DNA of 64,000 nt from Bacillus sp. F19 (GCA_023823795.1 CP085710.1:1886001-1950000), one strand, 5' to 3'. Positions 17,218 to 25,894 are shown, counted from the first letter of the stretch. Numbers and translations are program-made. Notes: generated from the letters alone by a model not told the origin.

Positions 17218-18060
17218 ATGAAGCATTTGCTTTGCGTCTTGGCTGCGATCTGTTTACTTGCAGCGTGCAGCTCAGATCAAACTGTTAATCAAGCAGCGAA
17301 ACATGAAGAAGCGGACAAGGAAAAGGAAAAGGAAGGACAAAAGAGTGACAAGGCACCAGAAGAGCCTGCACCTGAGGAAGAGGAAAAAGAAAGCGCGAAG
17401 ACCGCAGCTGAACCAGAAGCTCTTCCTAAATACAAGATAAATCCGGCCAATTGGACAATTGAGCCTCTGAGTGCAAATATCAATGCAAAGGCTGTCCTGA
17501 TTACGATTGATGATGCTCCTGATAAACACAGTCTGGAAATGGCTCATACGCTAAAAGATCTTGGTATAAATGCGATTTTTTTCGTTAATGGCCACTTCTT
17601 AGATTCAGATGAAGAAAAAAAGACACTGAAAGATATTCATAACCTCGGGTTTCCGATCGGCAACCATACGATGACACATGCTAATTTGAAAGCTCTTTCT
17701 GCAGAAGAGCAGCGAAATGAAATCGTTCGGCTGAATGATCTAGTTGAAGCGACAATTGGAGAAAGACCTCGTTTTTTCCGTGCTCCATTCGGGAGCAACA
17801 CAGACGAAAGCCGGAAGCTTGCAGAGGAAGAAAAGATGGTTTTGATGAACTGGACATACGGTTATGATTGGGAAAAGGCGTATCAATCAAAAGATGCCCT
17901 TACAGACATTATGGTCAATTCACCGTTCCTGACAGATGGAGCGAATCTGCTAATGCATGACAGGGAATGGACAAACGAAGCATTAAAGGGGATTGTAGAA
18001 GGATTAAAAGCTAAGGGATATGAAATAGCTGATCCCCATTCAATCGAAAAAATTTCATAA
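17218..18060 (+). CDS. Lipoprotein polysaccharide deacetylase
   Basis: Predicted surface-anchored NodB-type deacetylase, likely acting on peptidoglycan or another cell-wall glycan. The signal ends LLAAC (Cys17), and a Glu/Lys/Pro-rich linker of about 55 residues spans the wall. The NodB domain has ITIDDAPD (catalytic and metal Asp), IGNHTMTHANL (two metal His) and FRAPFGSN. Start ATG 17218 is preferred because GGGGG lies 8 nt before it, while an ATG at 17200 abuts its ribosome site. 280 residues. Confidence 0.82.
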   Translation: MKHLLCVLAAICLLAACSSDQTVNQAAKHEEADKEKEKEGQKSDKAPEEPAPEEEEKESAKTAAEPEALPKYKINPANWTIEPLSANINAKAVLITIDDAPDKHSLEMAHTLKDLGINAIFFVNGHFLDSDEEKKTLKDIHNLGFPIGNHTMTHANLKALSAEEQRNEIVRLNDLVEATIGERPRFFRAPFGSNTDESRKLAEEEKMVLMNWTYGYDWEKAYQSKDALTDIMVNSPFLTDGANLLMHDREWTNEALKGIVEGLKAKGYEIADPHSIEKIS

Positions 18061-18061
18061 A

Positions 18062-18087
18062 AAAGCGGTCCTAATAAGGATCGCTTT
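18062..18087. terminator. Bidirectional terminator between deacetylase and DUF1885 gene
   Basis: AAAGCGGTCCT pairs with AGGATCGCTTT (one G-U) around AATA. Convergent genes share it. Confidence 0.7.
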
Positions 18088-18485
18088 CATCTTTTATAAT
18101 AGTACATTTTTCTGCCGTTAAATAAGGTTAATTCGCCTTTAAGTTTTTTTGCAAGGAACTTTGAAAACTCATTTGCTTTATTCTTGTCGCCGTATTTTGA
18201 ATCAGAGGGGAGGGTGATTTGCAGAAAAGAAGGCTGCTCATTACCGGCTGAACTGACTCCGACATACATTTTGGAATATCCTCGTTCATCTGACGATAAG
18301 GAAAGATATCCATCCACTTGTTTACATTCATAAGGGAAAGCAGAGCTTTCATATTCGAAGTTTAATTGCTGGCCGGTTTTACCCGTTATGTCCTTGTAAT
18401 AGTGAAAAAGCTCTTCTACTTCATCAACCGTTATATGCTGTTTAATGGATCCGCCGACTAATTTAATAAATGCGTGAGAGGCCAT
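18087..18485 (-). CDS. DUF1885 family protein
   Basis: 132 residues, soluble, starting MASHAFIKLVGGSIKQHITV with DEVEELFHYYKDITGKTGQQ and a later FLAKKLKGELTLFNGRKMYY. This resembles the DUF1885 family, known only from Bacillus relatives and of unknown function. The ribosome site TTAGGAGTTG precedes the ATG. It diverges from the DUF3055 gene. Confidence 0.65.
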   Translation of the reverse strand: MASHAFIKLVGGSIKQHITVDEVEELFHYYKDITGKTGQQLNFEYESSAFPYECKQVDGYLSLSSDERGYSKMYVGVSSAGNEQPSFLQITLPSDSKYGDKNKANEFSKFLAKKLKGELTLFNGRKMYYYKR

Positions 18486-18567
18486 TCTGTCAACTCCTAA
18501 TATTTCTGACTGATTAAATTAAATTTTACAAATATTTAAACAGTCTGACAAGATAAAGGTGAAATAA

Positions 18568-18596
18568 TTGTGCTGAGACACAATGTAGGGTATAAT
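18568..18596 (+). promoter_or_regulatory. Promoter of the DUF3055 gene
   Basis: TTGTGC (18568-18573), 17-bp spacer, TATAAT (18591-18596). Confidence 0.7.
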
Positions 18597-18635
18597 TAAT
18601 CTGAATAATCAGATAACAAACAGGAGGAGGCCGTC

Positions 18636-18935
18636 ATGAACGCTTTAGAAAAGTTTTATGATGATACCGAGCAGGCTAACGTAAGGTATGTGGGATTTGC
18701 TTCAAGTGACCGGAGGTATGATTTGGCCATTGTTTACTCAAGTATGTTTTTTGGCAAACCGCTCGTCATATGTCTCCAAACCGGTAAAGCAGCTCTCCTT
18801 GACTCGTCTGATATCGAAGACCTCGAACTCCTCAAGCACACATTTCGCACTGAAACCCTGCAGCAGGCATCAGAACTCTCTGATTTCTTCAAAGAAGTGA
18901 TCCCTGCCGTCCAATTGACCACCCAATATGAATAA
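18636..18935 (+). CDS. DUF3055 family protein
   Basis: 99 residues, cytoplasmic, with VRYVGFASSDRRYDLAIVYS and FFGKPLVICLQTGKAALLD, the conserved core of DUF3055. Function unknown. A strong ribosome site AGGAGGAGG precedes the ATG; its own promoter and terminator make it a single-gene unit. Confidence 0.75.
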   Translation: MNALEKFYDDTEQANVRYVGFASSDRRYDLAIVYSSMFFGKPLVICLQTGKAALLDSSDIEDLELLKHTFRTETLQQASELSDFFKEVIPAVQLTTQYE

Positions 18936-18942
18936 GAAAAAG

Positions 18943-18968
18943 ACTGGCGTATTTCAGCCAGTTTTTTT
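18943..18968 (+). terminator. DUF3055 gene terminator
   Basis: ACTGGC and GCCAGT around an 8-nt loop, then seven T. Confidence 0.88.
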
Positions 18969-19018
18969 ATATGCTTATATTAAAAGAAAGATACATAAAT
19001 TGATAGAAAATGCATAAA

Positions 19019-19029
19019 TGTGTTATACA
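19019..19029 (+). promoter_or_regulatory. CcpN box 1 of the SR1 promoter
   Basis: TGTGTTATACA fits the CcpN consensus TRTGHYATAYW at every position. It lies upstream of the -35 element. CcpN represses sr1, gapB and pckA of B. subtilis under glycolytic conditions. Confidence 0.75.
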
Positions 19030-19037
19030 ATTTAGGC

Positions 19038-19066
19038 TTGACGAATTAAATGTGTTATATTATTAT
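19038..19066 (+). promoter_or_regulatory. SR1 promoter
   Basis: TTGACG (19038-19043), 17-bp spacer, TATTAT (19061-19066). Confidence 0.75.
19051..19061 (+). promoter_or_regulatory. CcpN box 2 of the SR1 promoter
   Basis: TGTGTTATATT fits TRTGHYATAYW fully and sits between -35 and -10, where bound CcpN would contact polymerase. It starts 32 bp after box 1. Confidence 0.75.
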
Positions 19067-19136
19067 AGAGTTACAAAGTATTAAGCGTTTTCAATAATTC
19101 TTAAAGCGCTAATCCATTCAAAAAAGGGGTATGGAA

Positions 19137-19277
19137 ATGGGAACAATCGTATGTCAAACATGCAATGGTACTATCGATCATTTTGAGGACGAAAAGGTCA
19201 GTGTTTTGTATGGGAAGTGCACAAGCTGCGATTGCCAAGTACTCGAGAGAGAAATTACAGTTATTAAAGGGGTTTAA
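19137..19277 (+). CDS. GapA-binding peptide SR1P
   Basis: 46 residues beginning MGTIVCQTCNGTIDHFEDEK and containing YGKCTSCDC, with CxxC pairs as in SR1P peptides. SR1P binds the glycolytic GAPDH GapA and, in B. subtilis, promotes its interaction with RNase J1. AAAGGGG 7 nt upstream favours ATG 19137 over the in-frame ATG at 19131. The peptide is somewhat longer than the 39-residue B. subtilis one. RNase J1 itself is encoded at 3505-5172. Confidence 0.88.
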   Translation: MGTIVCQTCNGTIDHFEDEKVSVLYGKCTSCDCQVLEREITVIKGV

Positions 19278-19291
19278 ATAGAGGATAGATG

Positions 19292-19328
19292 AAAGCATGC
19301 GGGATTTCCTGCATGCTTTTATTTTTTT
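19292..19328 (+). terminator. SR1 terminator
   Basis: AAAGCATGC and GCATGCTTT flank the loop, followed by TATTTTTTT. Confidence 0.9.
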
Positions 19329-19388
19329 AGATGATGTCTGCCCTTCGTTTCTGCGCGCATTCATGCTGCAGTCAGTTTCTTATACCCG

Positions 19389-19420
19389 CAAAAAAGACGA
19401 TTCATAAAAGAATCGCCTTT
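19389..19420 (-). terminator. speA terminator
   Basis: Minus strand GGCGATTC pairs with GAATCGTC (one mismatch) and runs into TTTTTT. Confidence 0.75.
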
Positions 19421-19426
19421 TTACTA

Positions 19427-20899
19427 TTATCTGATTGCTTTATGCTCTTTAATCACTCTCAAATAGTTAAGCTCTGGATCTTCTGGTCCTTGTACAGGGA
19501 GACCAACTTCCAGGTTCTTGCGCACATATGCAAGATTTTCTTCAGATATGATTTCACCAGGGATGAAAATTGGAATTCCTGGGGGATAAACCATGATAAA
19601 CTCAGCAATGATGCGTCCTGCTGATTCACTGAAAGGGACAACTTCCGTTTCCGCGTAAAATGCATCACGGGGTGTCAGTGCTAAAACAGGAATATCAGGC
19701 AGCATGACAGTCGGTTTTACCAAGTCTGCAGATGCATTCATAAATTCTGTAGACAGAGCCTGCAGCGCTTCAACCAAAATGCCTGTTTCTCTTTCAGAAT
19801 CCCCTGGTGTAATGATGCAAAGAATGTTATATAAATCTGACATTTCAACTTCAATATTATAGTTTTCACGCAGCCATTTTTCTACATCATAGCCATTTAA
19901 GCCGAGCTCTTTAATGGAAATGATCAGCTTCGTCGGATCGTAATCAAATGCCGCTTTGGTGCCGACAATCTCCTCGCCGATGCACTCGATTTTATCAATC
20001 TCATTAATCTTTCTGCGTGTATCCTCTGCAAGCCGGATTGCCCGTTCGACGAGCTCGCGGCCTTCTGTTGCCAAACGTTTTCTTGCTACATCAAGTGAAG
20101 CTAAAAGAAGATATGACGTAGATGTTGTTGTCAGCATGCTCAGGATGGTTTGAACTCTTTGAACAGATACCAATCCTTCGCGGACGTTTAACACAGAGCT
20201 TTGTGTCATTGATCCGCCCAGCTTATGAACACTTGTTGCTGCCATGTCTGCACCTGCCTGCATGGCTGACATCGGGAGGTCCTCATGAAAATGTATATGA
20301 ACTCCATGTGCCTCATCGACAAGAACAGGGACATTGTACGAATGGGCAATTTCTACGATTTTCTTTAAATCAGCCGAGACTCCAAAATAAGTAGGGTTGA
20401 TGACAAGCAGTCCTTTTGCATCTGGATGCTGCTCAAGGGCATGTTCAACAGATTCAGTTGTAATACCGTGTGAAATGCCGAGCTCTTTATCAATTTCAGG
20501 GTGAATAAAGATTGGTGTAGCCCCCGAGAAAACGACAGCGGACATAACCGACTTATGAACATTGCGGGGAACAAGGATTTTATCTCCAGGTCCGCAAACA
20601 GCCATCACCATTGTCATGATCGCACCGCTTGTTCCCTGTACAGAGAAGAATGTATAATCTGCTCCAAATGCTTCAGCTGCCAAGTCTTGAGCTTTTTTGA
20701 TCATTCCTTTTGGAGAATGAAGATCATCCAAAGGTCCAATGTTGATTAAATCTATGGAAAGAGCAGGGTCCCCGATAAACGAGCGGAATTCAGGATCAAT
20801 TCCTGCACCTTTTTTATGTCCTGGGATATGGAATTGAACAGGATCTTTTTTTGCATGCTCTTTTAATCCTGTAAATAAGGGTGTTTCATATTGCGACAA
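19427..20899 (-). CDS. speA: Arginine decarboxylase (Orn/Lys/Arg decarboxylase family)
   Basis: PLP enzyme that makes agmatine from arginine, the first step of the agmatine route to putrescine and spermidine. The 490 residues match B. subtilis SpeA and lack the long response-regulator-like domain of enterobacterial enzymes. The PLP site is SVHKLGGS with Lys226, and DEAHG lies at 195-199. Start TTG 20899 follows AGAAGGTGG. Substrate could be lysine or arginine by family; arginine is preferred from synteny. Confidence 0.9.
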   Translation of the reverse strand: MSQYETPLFTGLKEHAKKDPVQFHIPGHKKGAGIDPEFRSFIGDPALSIDLINIGPLDDLHSPKGMIKKAQDLAAEAFGADYTFFSVQGTSGAIMTMVMAVCGPGDKILVPRNVHKSVMSAVVFSGATPIFIHPEIDKELGISHGITTESVEHALEQHPDAKGLLVINPTYFGVSADLKKIVEIAHSYNVPVLVDEAHGVHIHFHEDLPMSAMQAGADMAATSVHKLGGSMTQSSVLNVREGLVSVQRVQTILSMLTTTSTSYLLLASLDVARKRLATEGRELVERAIRLAEDTRRKINEIDKIECIGEEIVGTKAAFDYDPTKLIISIKELGLNGYDVEKWLRENYNIEVEMSDLYNILCIITPGDSERETGILVEALQALSTEFMNASADLVKPTVMLPDIPVLALTPRDAFYAETEVVPFSESAGRIIAEFIMVYPPGIPIFIPGEIISEENLAYVRKNLEVGLPVQGPEDPELNYLRVIKEHKAIR

Positions 20900-20974
20900 T
20901 TTGTATTCCCACCTTCTTTAATTAAAAATAGTATCTATTTTCATCATTTCAATTTAGTTATTTACACATAAAAC

Positions 20975-20992
20975 AAGTGAATTATATCACTT
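20975..20992 (-). promoter_or_regulatory. speA promoter region with palindrome over the -10
   Basis: AAGTGA-ATTATA-TCACTT is a perfect palindrome whose middle reads TATAAT on the minus strand, a -10 for speA; the -35 (TTTTCA) is weak. A repressor dimer bound here would cover the -10. The regulator is unknown. Confidence 0.45.
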
Positions 20993-21073
20993 AATAAATA
21001 GATTGAAAAGGTATTTTTCAAAAGGGGAAAACCGTGCAAAATAATTAATTTGGCAGAATTTTTAGAATAATGG

Positions 21074-21103
21074 TTGTCTTTTTTGCCAGTTACATATTAT
21101 GAT
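21074..21103 (+). promoter_or_regulatory. Promoter of the acyl-CoA cluster
   Basis: TTGTCT (21074-21079), 18-bp spacer, TATGAT (21098-21103). Confidence 0.55.
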
Positions 21104-21118
21104 AGAAGCAGCTTTACA

Positions 21119-21134
21119 TACCAACCGGTTAGTA
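21119..21134. promoter_or_regulatory. TetR-type operator 1 (acyl-CoA dehydrogenase promoter)
   Basis: TACCAACCGGTTAGTA is a 16-bp near-perfect palindrome with an ACCGGT centre, 15 bp after the -10. The same motif recurs at 24185-24200. Likely target of the TetR regulator at 23581-24144. Confidence 0.7.
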
Positions 21135-21157
21135 AGTTATTAGAAAGGGTGATTTAG

Positions 21158-22384
21158 TTGAACTTTACTTACTCAGATAAAGTGATTGACTTACAAAAAC
21201 AAGCAGCATCTTTTATGGAAGAATTCGTTTATCCAAATGAGAAAAAGTACGAAGAACAATTAAATGCGCAGGAATCCAGATGGTCTGAGATTCCGGCCAT
21301 AATGGAAGAGCTGAAAACCAAGGCAAAGAAAAGAGGATTATGGAATTTATTTTTGCCTGAGAGCGAGTACGGGGCAGGACTTACAAATTTAGAATATGCT
21401 CCGCTTTGTGAAATTATGGGACGCTCATTGCTTGCACCTGAAGTGTTTAACTGTGCAGCACCTGATACAGGAAACATGGAGGTACTTGTGCGCTACGGCA
21501 CAGAAGAACAAAAAGAGAAATGGCTGAAGCCTCTGCTTGCCGGAGAAATCCGTTCATGCTTTTCCATGACTGAGCCTGATGTTGCCTCAGCAGATGCGAC
21601 GAATATTGGAGCAAGCATCATCCGGGACGGGGATGAGTATGTCATTAACGGAAGAAAATGGTGGTCTTCAGGAGCCGGCGATCCCCGCTGCAAGATTGCA
21701 ATTGTGATGGGAAAATCCAATTTTCAAGCCCCTAAATATGAACAGCAGTCGATGATTTTAGTGCCGCTTGATGCTGAAGGCGTCAAGATTGAAAGAGTGC
21801 TGCCTGTTTTCGGCTACGATCACGCTCCTCACGGTCATGCTGAAATTACATTTGATAACGTAAGGGTGCCGGTTTCTAATATGCTGCTCGGAGAAGGAAG
21901 AGGATTTGAAATTGCCCAGGGCCGACTTGGACCAGGAAGAATGCATCACTGCATGAGATTGATCGGGGCTGCAGAACGAGCTCTTGAGGAATTGTGTAAG
22001 CGTGTACAAACCAGAGAGGCGTTTGGCAAACCGATTTCAAGCCAGGGTGTCATCAGAGAATGGATCGCAGACTCCCGCATCGAAATTGAGCAGGCGCGCT
22101 TGCTTACTTTAAAAGCCGCCTACATGATGGATACGGTCGGAAATAAAGCGGCTAAAACGGAAATCGCGATGATTAAAGTCATTGCTCCGAATATGGCACT
22201 GAAAGTAATCGACAGGGCCATTCAGGCATTTGGTGCTGCTGGAGTCAGCGAAGATACTCCGCTTGCTGCTCAATGGGCAAGTGCAAGAACCTTGAGAATC
22301 GCTGACGGACCGGATGAAGTGCATCGTGCTCAGCTGGCAAGGCTTGAGCTGAAAAAATACGATGTGAATATGCAGACAGTATAA
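21158..22384 (+). CDS. ACAD10/11-type acyl-CoA dehydrogenase
   Basis: FAD flavoprotein of 408 residues with the usual acyl-CoA dehydrogenase fold. The block [20 protein letters not shown] and the tail [19 protein letters not shown] are those of mammalian ACAD10/ACAD11 and bacterial LvaC-like proteins, not of ordinary fatty-acyl dehydrogenases. Where MCAD has its catalytic Glu in YEGT, this protein reads ADGP by eye. In known systems this subgroup works on 4-phosphoacyl-CoA made by a partner kinase; such a kinase is encoded at 26329-27387. Start TTG 21158 follows AAAGGGTGAT. First gene of the cluster, behind operator 1. Confidence 0.85.
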   Translation: MNFTYSDKVIDLQKQAASFMEEFVYPNEKKYEEQLNAQESRWSEIPAIMEELKTKAKKRGLWNLFLPESEYGAGLTNLEYAPLCEIMGRSLLAPEVFNCAAPDTGNMEVLVRYGTEEQKEKWLKPLLAGEIRSCFSMTEPDVASADATNIGASIIRDGDEYVINGRKWWSSGAGDPRCKIAIVMGKSNFQAPKYEQQSMILVPLDAEGVKIERVLPVFGYDHAPHGHAEITFDNVRVPVSNMLLGEGRGFEIAQGRLGPGRMHHCMRLIGAAERALEELCKRVQTREAFGKPISSQGVIREWIADSRIEIEQARLLTLKAAYMMDTVGNKAAKTEIAMIKVIAPNMALKVIDRAIQAFGAAGVSEDTPLAAQWASARTLRIADGPDEVHRAQLARLELKKYDVNMQTV

Positions 22385-22395
22385 GGAGGGGTAGT

Positions 22396-23172
22396 ATGCA
22401 TGTGAAAGAAATGTTTGATCTGACAGATAAAGTAGCTATCATCACGGGCGGAGGACGAGGACTTGGCGAGCAGATGGCTGAGGGATTTGCACAGGCAGGC
22501 GCATCTCTTGTCCTCTGTTCCAGAAAAGCCGCAGCCTGTGAAGATGCAGCTGCCCGTTTAAGCAGGGAGTATGGAGTAAAAGCCATCGCTTTATCATGTG
22601 ATGTGACAAACAGTGAAGATGTAAAAAATGTTGTAAAAACTACAATCGAAAAGTATGGAAAGATTGATATTTTAGTCAATAACAGCGGAGCAACATGGGG
22701 CGCGCCTGTTCAGGAAATGCCGCTTGAAGCGTGGAATAAAGTTATGAATGTGAATGTTACCGGCACATTTCTAATGTCCCAGGAAGCCGGCAAACAAATG
22801 ATCAAGCAAAAGAGCGGGAAAATCATTAATATCGCCTCTGTTGCAGGACTTGGCGGAACAGACCCTCGCTATATGGATACCATTGCCTACAACACAAGCA
22901 AGGGCGCTGTCATCACTTTTACAAAGGACCTGGCTGTGAAGTGGGGACAGTACAACATTAATGTTAATGCCATTGCACCCGGTTTTTTTCCTACTAAAAT
23001 GTCTCAGGTGATCATAGAAAACGGGAGAGATCATTTCCTGAATATCACACCGCTTAAACGATTCGGAACAGATCAGGATTTAAAAGGCGCTGCCCTGTTT
23101 TTGGCGGCAAGAGCTTCTGATTTTATCACAGGTGATGTTCTTGTCGTAGACGGCGGAACACATGCCATGTAA
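22396..23172 (+). CDS. SDR family oxidoreductase
   Basis: 258 residues of a classical short-chain dehydrogenase: GGGRGLGEQMAEGFA cofactor motif (TGGGRGLG), NNSGATWG, the Ser of NIASVAG, the YNTSK catalytic Tyr/Lys and IAPGFFPTKMS. Likely NAD(P)-dependent oxidation or reduction of a hydroxyacyl/ketoacyl intermediate. It starts 12 nt after the dehydrogenase with AAGGAGGGG, so it is co-transcribed. LvaD of the P. putida levulinate pathway is also an SDR, but the direct role is unproven. Confidence 0.85.
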   Translation: MHVKEMFDLTDKVAIITGGGRGLGEQMAEGFAQAGASLVLCSRKAAACEDAAARLSREYGVKAIALSCDVTNSEDVKNVVKTTIEKYGKIDILVNNSGATWGAPVQEMPLEAWNKVMNVNVTGTFLMSQEAGKQMIKQKSGKIINIASVAGLGGTDPRYMDTIAYNTSKGAVITFTKDLAVKWGQYNINVNAIAPGFFPTKMSQVIIENGRDHFLNITPLKRFGTDQDLKGAALFLAARASDFITGDVLVVDGGTHAM

Positions 23173-23188
23173 GAAAGGGGGAAGTTAA

Positions 23189-23540
23189 ATGAATCGTGAT
23201 CCGGTCATCGCAGCTGCCGTCAGAACCCCAATTGGGAGACAGGGCGGTGCACTTTCATCAATAGAAGCCAATGAATTTGGGGCAATTGTAATAAAAGAGG
23301 CAATGAACAGAGCAAAGGTATCAGCAGACATGATCGATGATGTCATTTTTGGAAATGTCCTCTAAGGCGGAGAAAATATTGCAAGATTAACAGCCTTGTC
23401 CACCGGACTATCACTGGATATACCGGGGCTGACAGTTGACCGTCAATGCTGCTCAGGGATTAATGCTGTGAATCTAGCAGCACAGGCGATCAAAGCAGGT
23501 GATGGTGATATCTATATGCAAGGGGGCACTAGGGCTTATG
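23189..23540 (+). pseudogene. Thiolase (acetyl-CoA acetyltransferase) remnant
   Basis: A frame from ATG 23189, with ribosome site AAAGGGGG, encodes the N-terminus of a thiolase: VIAAAVRTPIGRQGGALS, DDVIFGNVL, then DRQCCSGINAVNLAAQAI with the nucleophilic Cys. Codon 59 is TAA (23363-23365), one base from CAA, and after DGDIYMQGG near residue 115 the homology ends. About 270 C-terminal residues with the other active-site groups are gone, apparently by deletion up to the TetR promoter. No functional enzyme. Confidence 0.88.
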
Positions 23541-23547
23541 GTATAAT
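23536..23547 (+). promoter_or_regulatory. TetR gene promoter, extended -10
   Basis: TTATGG followed by TATAAT (23542-23547) forms an extended -10. It sits exactly at the deletion joint of the thiolase remnant. Confidence 0.5.
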
Positions 23548-23580
23548 CTCTTTAATCTAGGCTAGAGAGGATTAGGCATA

Positions 23581-24144
23581 ATGAAAGAAAAAATCATACA
23601 GCAAAGCATACAGCTATTCGGAGAAAAAGGATTTAAAGAAACATCCATACAGGATATTGTTGACAGCCTGAGTGTAACTAAAGGCACCTTTTATTATTAC
23701 TACAAAAGCAAAACAGAGCTGTTAATGGCGATTCACTTAAAGTACATTGACGATCTTCTGCGAAAACAGGAAGAAATCATCCGGGATAATGATAAAATGT
23801 ACAAAGATAAACTGCATGAAATTGTTTATATGCTGATTCATGACATCGAAAAAGAAGGATTAAGCGCGAAGGTCTTCTTCAGGGAAATGAGAAATTTAAG
23901 TGAAGAGGATATGGCGGAAGTAGTAGCCAAAAGAGATCTTTTCAGAGTGAAGATTCAGCAGGTTATTGAAGCGGGAATTGCTGCCGGAGAATTCCGTTCA
24001 GATCTCCCGATAGATATTGTCACATTCGGGATATTGGGCATGACGAACTGGAGTTACTTCTGGTTTGATCCGAACGGCCGTGTATCTGATCGTGAAGTAT
24101 CGGGAATTTTTCTGAAAATGGTGCTTGAAGGACTAAATATGTAA
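23581..24144 (+). CDS. TetR family transcriptional regulator
   Basis: 187 residues. The N-terminal helix-turn-helix is clear (LFGEKGFKETSIQDIVDSL then VTKGTFYYYYKSKTELL). The C-terminal ligand domain resembles FadR-like regulators that sense acyl-CoA. It is embedded in the acyl-CoA cluster and two identical-type palindromes (21119, 24185) flank it, so it most likely represses this cluster until an acyl-CoA intermediate is bound. The ligand is not known. Confidence 0.85.
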   Translation: MKEKIIQQSIQLFGEKGFKETSIQDIVDSLSVTKGTFYYYYKSKTELLMAIHLKYIDDLLRKQEEIIRDNDKMYKDKLHEIVYMLIHDIEKEGLSAKVFFREMRNLSEEDMAEVVAKRDLFRVKIQQVIEAGIAAGEFRSDLPIDIVTFGILGMTNWSYFWFDPNGRVSDREVSGIFLKMVLEGLNM

Positions 24145-24184
24145 AGGGATTTTCGGGAGACCGGGAATTTCTTCGCCTGAAACA

Positions 24185-24200
24185 TACCGACTGGTTAGTA
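24185..24200. promoter_or_regulatory. TetR-type operator 2 (hydroxyacyl-CoA dehydrogenase promoter)
   Basis: TACCGACTGGTTAGTA matches operator 1 at 14 of 16 positions and is preceded by the same ACA. It lies 20 bp before the start codon at 24221. Confidence 0.7.
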
Positions 24201-24220
24201 GTCATTGAGGGAGGATAATC

Positions 24221-25098
24221 ATGAAAAAAGAGGACATTCAGCAAATTTCGGTCATTGGAGCAGGACAAATGGGACATCAAATAGCTATGCTGTGCGCGCT
24301 TGGCGGCTATGAAACCATCCTTCAGGATGTTCAGGAAACCGCCTTGGAAAAAGCCGAGTCGACCTTGCATTCCATCATGGATAAATGGGTGAAAAAAGCT
24401 GACAGAAGAAGCGAAACAGGCTGCTTTTGCAAGACTGAAATTCACATCTTCACTTGAGCGGGCAGCAAGTCATGCAGATTTTATTATTGAAGCTGTAGTA
24501 GAGAGACTGGATGTGAAGAGGGAACTCTTTGCAAGGCTTGATCAGCTTGCGAAGCCTCATGCTATTTTCGCTTCAAACAGCTCAACGATTGTCAATTCTC
24601 TGATCGCATCAGCGACAAATCGGGAAGACAAAGTCGTGAACATGCATTTCTTTTTCCCTCCGCTTGTCATGGATTGTGTAGAGGTTGTTATGAGTGAGCA
24701 GACTTCAGGTGAAACTGCCGAGTTAACAATGGAAGTCTGCAAAATAATCAACCGCACCTGTGCTTTTGAAGAAAGAAATTTCAGGATTTATCGCCAATCG
24801 CATTTTAGGAGCACTACAAAGGGAAGCGGTTTTCCTATATGAAGAGGGATATGCAAGTTATGAAGATATTGACATTATTTGCCGCAAAGCCTTAAACCAT
24901 CCAATCGGTCCGTTTGAATTAATGGACTTATCCGGCATAGATGTTGGCTATTACGTTATGCAGCAGCGGTTTGCAGAGTCGGGAGATCCTGCAGATAAAC
25001 CGTTTGCCTGCATTGAGCAAAAGGTAAGGCAAGGCGAGCTTGGCAGAAAAACGGGCAAAGGCTGGTACGAGTATCAAAAAGAAGAGGTGAAAATATGA
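24221..25098 (+). pseudogene. 3-hydroxyacyl-CoA dehydrogenase, two frameshifts
   Basis: Three consecutive frames together make one HADH-type enzyme. The first carries the NAD motif VIGAGQMGHQIA; the second SNSSTIVNSLIA and HFFFPPLVMDCVEVV; the third KKEISGFIANRILGAL and NHPIGPFELMDLSG to the stop at 25098. Breaks lie in the A-run near 24397 and near 24763. In full it would be about 290 residues. Either a recent pseudogene or sequence errors; resequencing would tell. The following crotonase overlaps its stop by 4 nt. Confidence 0.82.
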
Positions 25099-25877
25099 TG
25101 AATTCTGTGGTCACTTCAGAAAAAAATGGATCAATTGCGATTGTCACAATTAACAATCCTCCTTTGAACGTCATGAATCAGCAAGTAACTAGGGAACTGA
25201 AAGAATGCTTTCGGGCTTTGAAAGAGGACAGTGAGGTTGTCGCCGTTATTTTAACAGGTGCGGGCGAGCGGGCTTTCATGGCCGGAGCAGATATTAAGGA
25301 ATTTCCGCAGCTGATCGGGAAAAAAGGCATCAAAGCAAATTTCCTTGAAGGACACGCATTTTTAAATGAAATTGATCAGTTTCCAAAGCCTACAATCGCT
25401 GTTTTAAACGGGGTAACGTTTGGAGGCGGATGTGAGCTTGCGTTAACATGTGATCTTAGAATTGCAGAAGAGCATGCTCAAATAGGGCTCCCTGAAATTA
25501 AGCTTGGTTTATTCCCGGGCGGAGGCGGAACGCAAAGACTGCCAAGAATTGTGGGCGATGCAAAAGCAAAAGAATTGATGTTCACTGGCGACCCAATTGA
25601 GGCAGAAGAAGCGAAAAGGTTAGGGCTTGTATCCTATGTTGTTTCTAAAGGGGAAGGACTTCAAAAAGCGCTGGAGCTTGCAAACCGCATCAGCCGTCAT
25701 TCTCTGCCTGCTCTCTCAAAAATTAAGAAAGCAGTCGATCAAGGTTTAAACAGCACTCTGGAGGAAGGTCTTGACCTTGAAGCCGGTTTGTTTGAAGAGG
25801 TGTTTCAGACAGAAGATATTAAAGAAGGCGTACAGGCTTTTATTGAAAAAAGAAAACCAGCGTTCAGCCATAAATAA
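25095..25877 (+). CDS. Enoyl-CoA hydratase (crotonase family)
   Basis: 260 residues. The oxyanion-hole segments AFMAGADIKEF and GGGCELALTCD are present, as is the catalytic Glu in LPEIKLGLFPGGGGTQRLPR, so hydratase activity on trans-2-enoyl-CoA is expected. Its ATG overlaps the stop of the preceding hydroxyacyl-CoA dehydrogenase frame (ATGA), which implies translational coupling. It keeps an intact frame although both neighbours are broken. Confidence 0.88.
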   Translation: MMNSVVTSEKNGSIAIVTINNPPLNVMNQQVTRELKECFRALKEDSEVVAVILTGAGERAFMAGADIKEFPQLIGKKGIKANFLEGHAFLNEIDQFPKPTIAVLNGVTFGGGCELALTCDLRIAEEHAQIGLPEIKLGLFPGGGGTQRLPRIVGDAKAKELMFTGDPIEAEEAKRLGLVSYVVSKGEGLQKALELANRISRHSLPALSKIKKAVDQGLNSTLEEGLDLEAGLFEEVFQTEDIKEGVQAFIEKRKPAFSHK

Positions 25878-25894
25878 GGCGATGGGGGTGATCC

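Larger units (their letters stand above)
19073..19328 (+). ncRNA. sr1: SR1 dual-function small RNA
   Basis: A transcript from the CcpN-controlled promoter to the terminator would be about 255 nt and encode the SR1P peptide. In B. subtilis, SR1 also base-pairs with ahrC mRNA. A cre-like sequence ATTAAGCGTTTTCA (12 of 14) occurs at 19080-19093, just after the start. The RNA is assigned from peptide, promoter and terminator; base pairing with ahrC was not tested. Confidence 0.75.
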
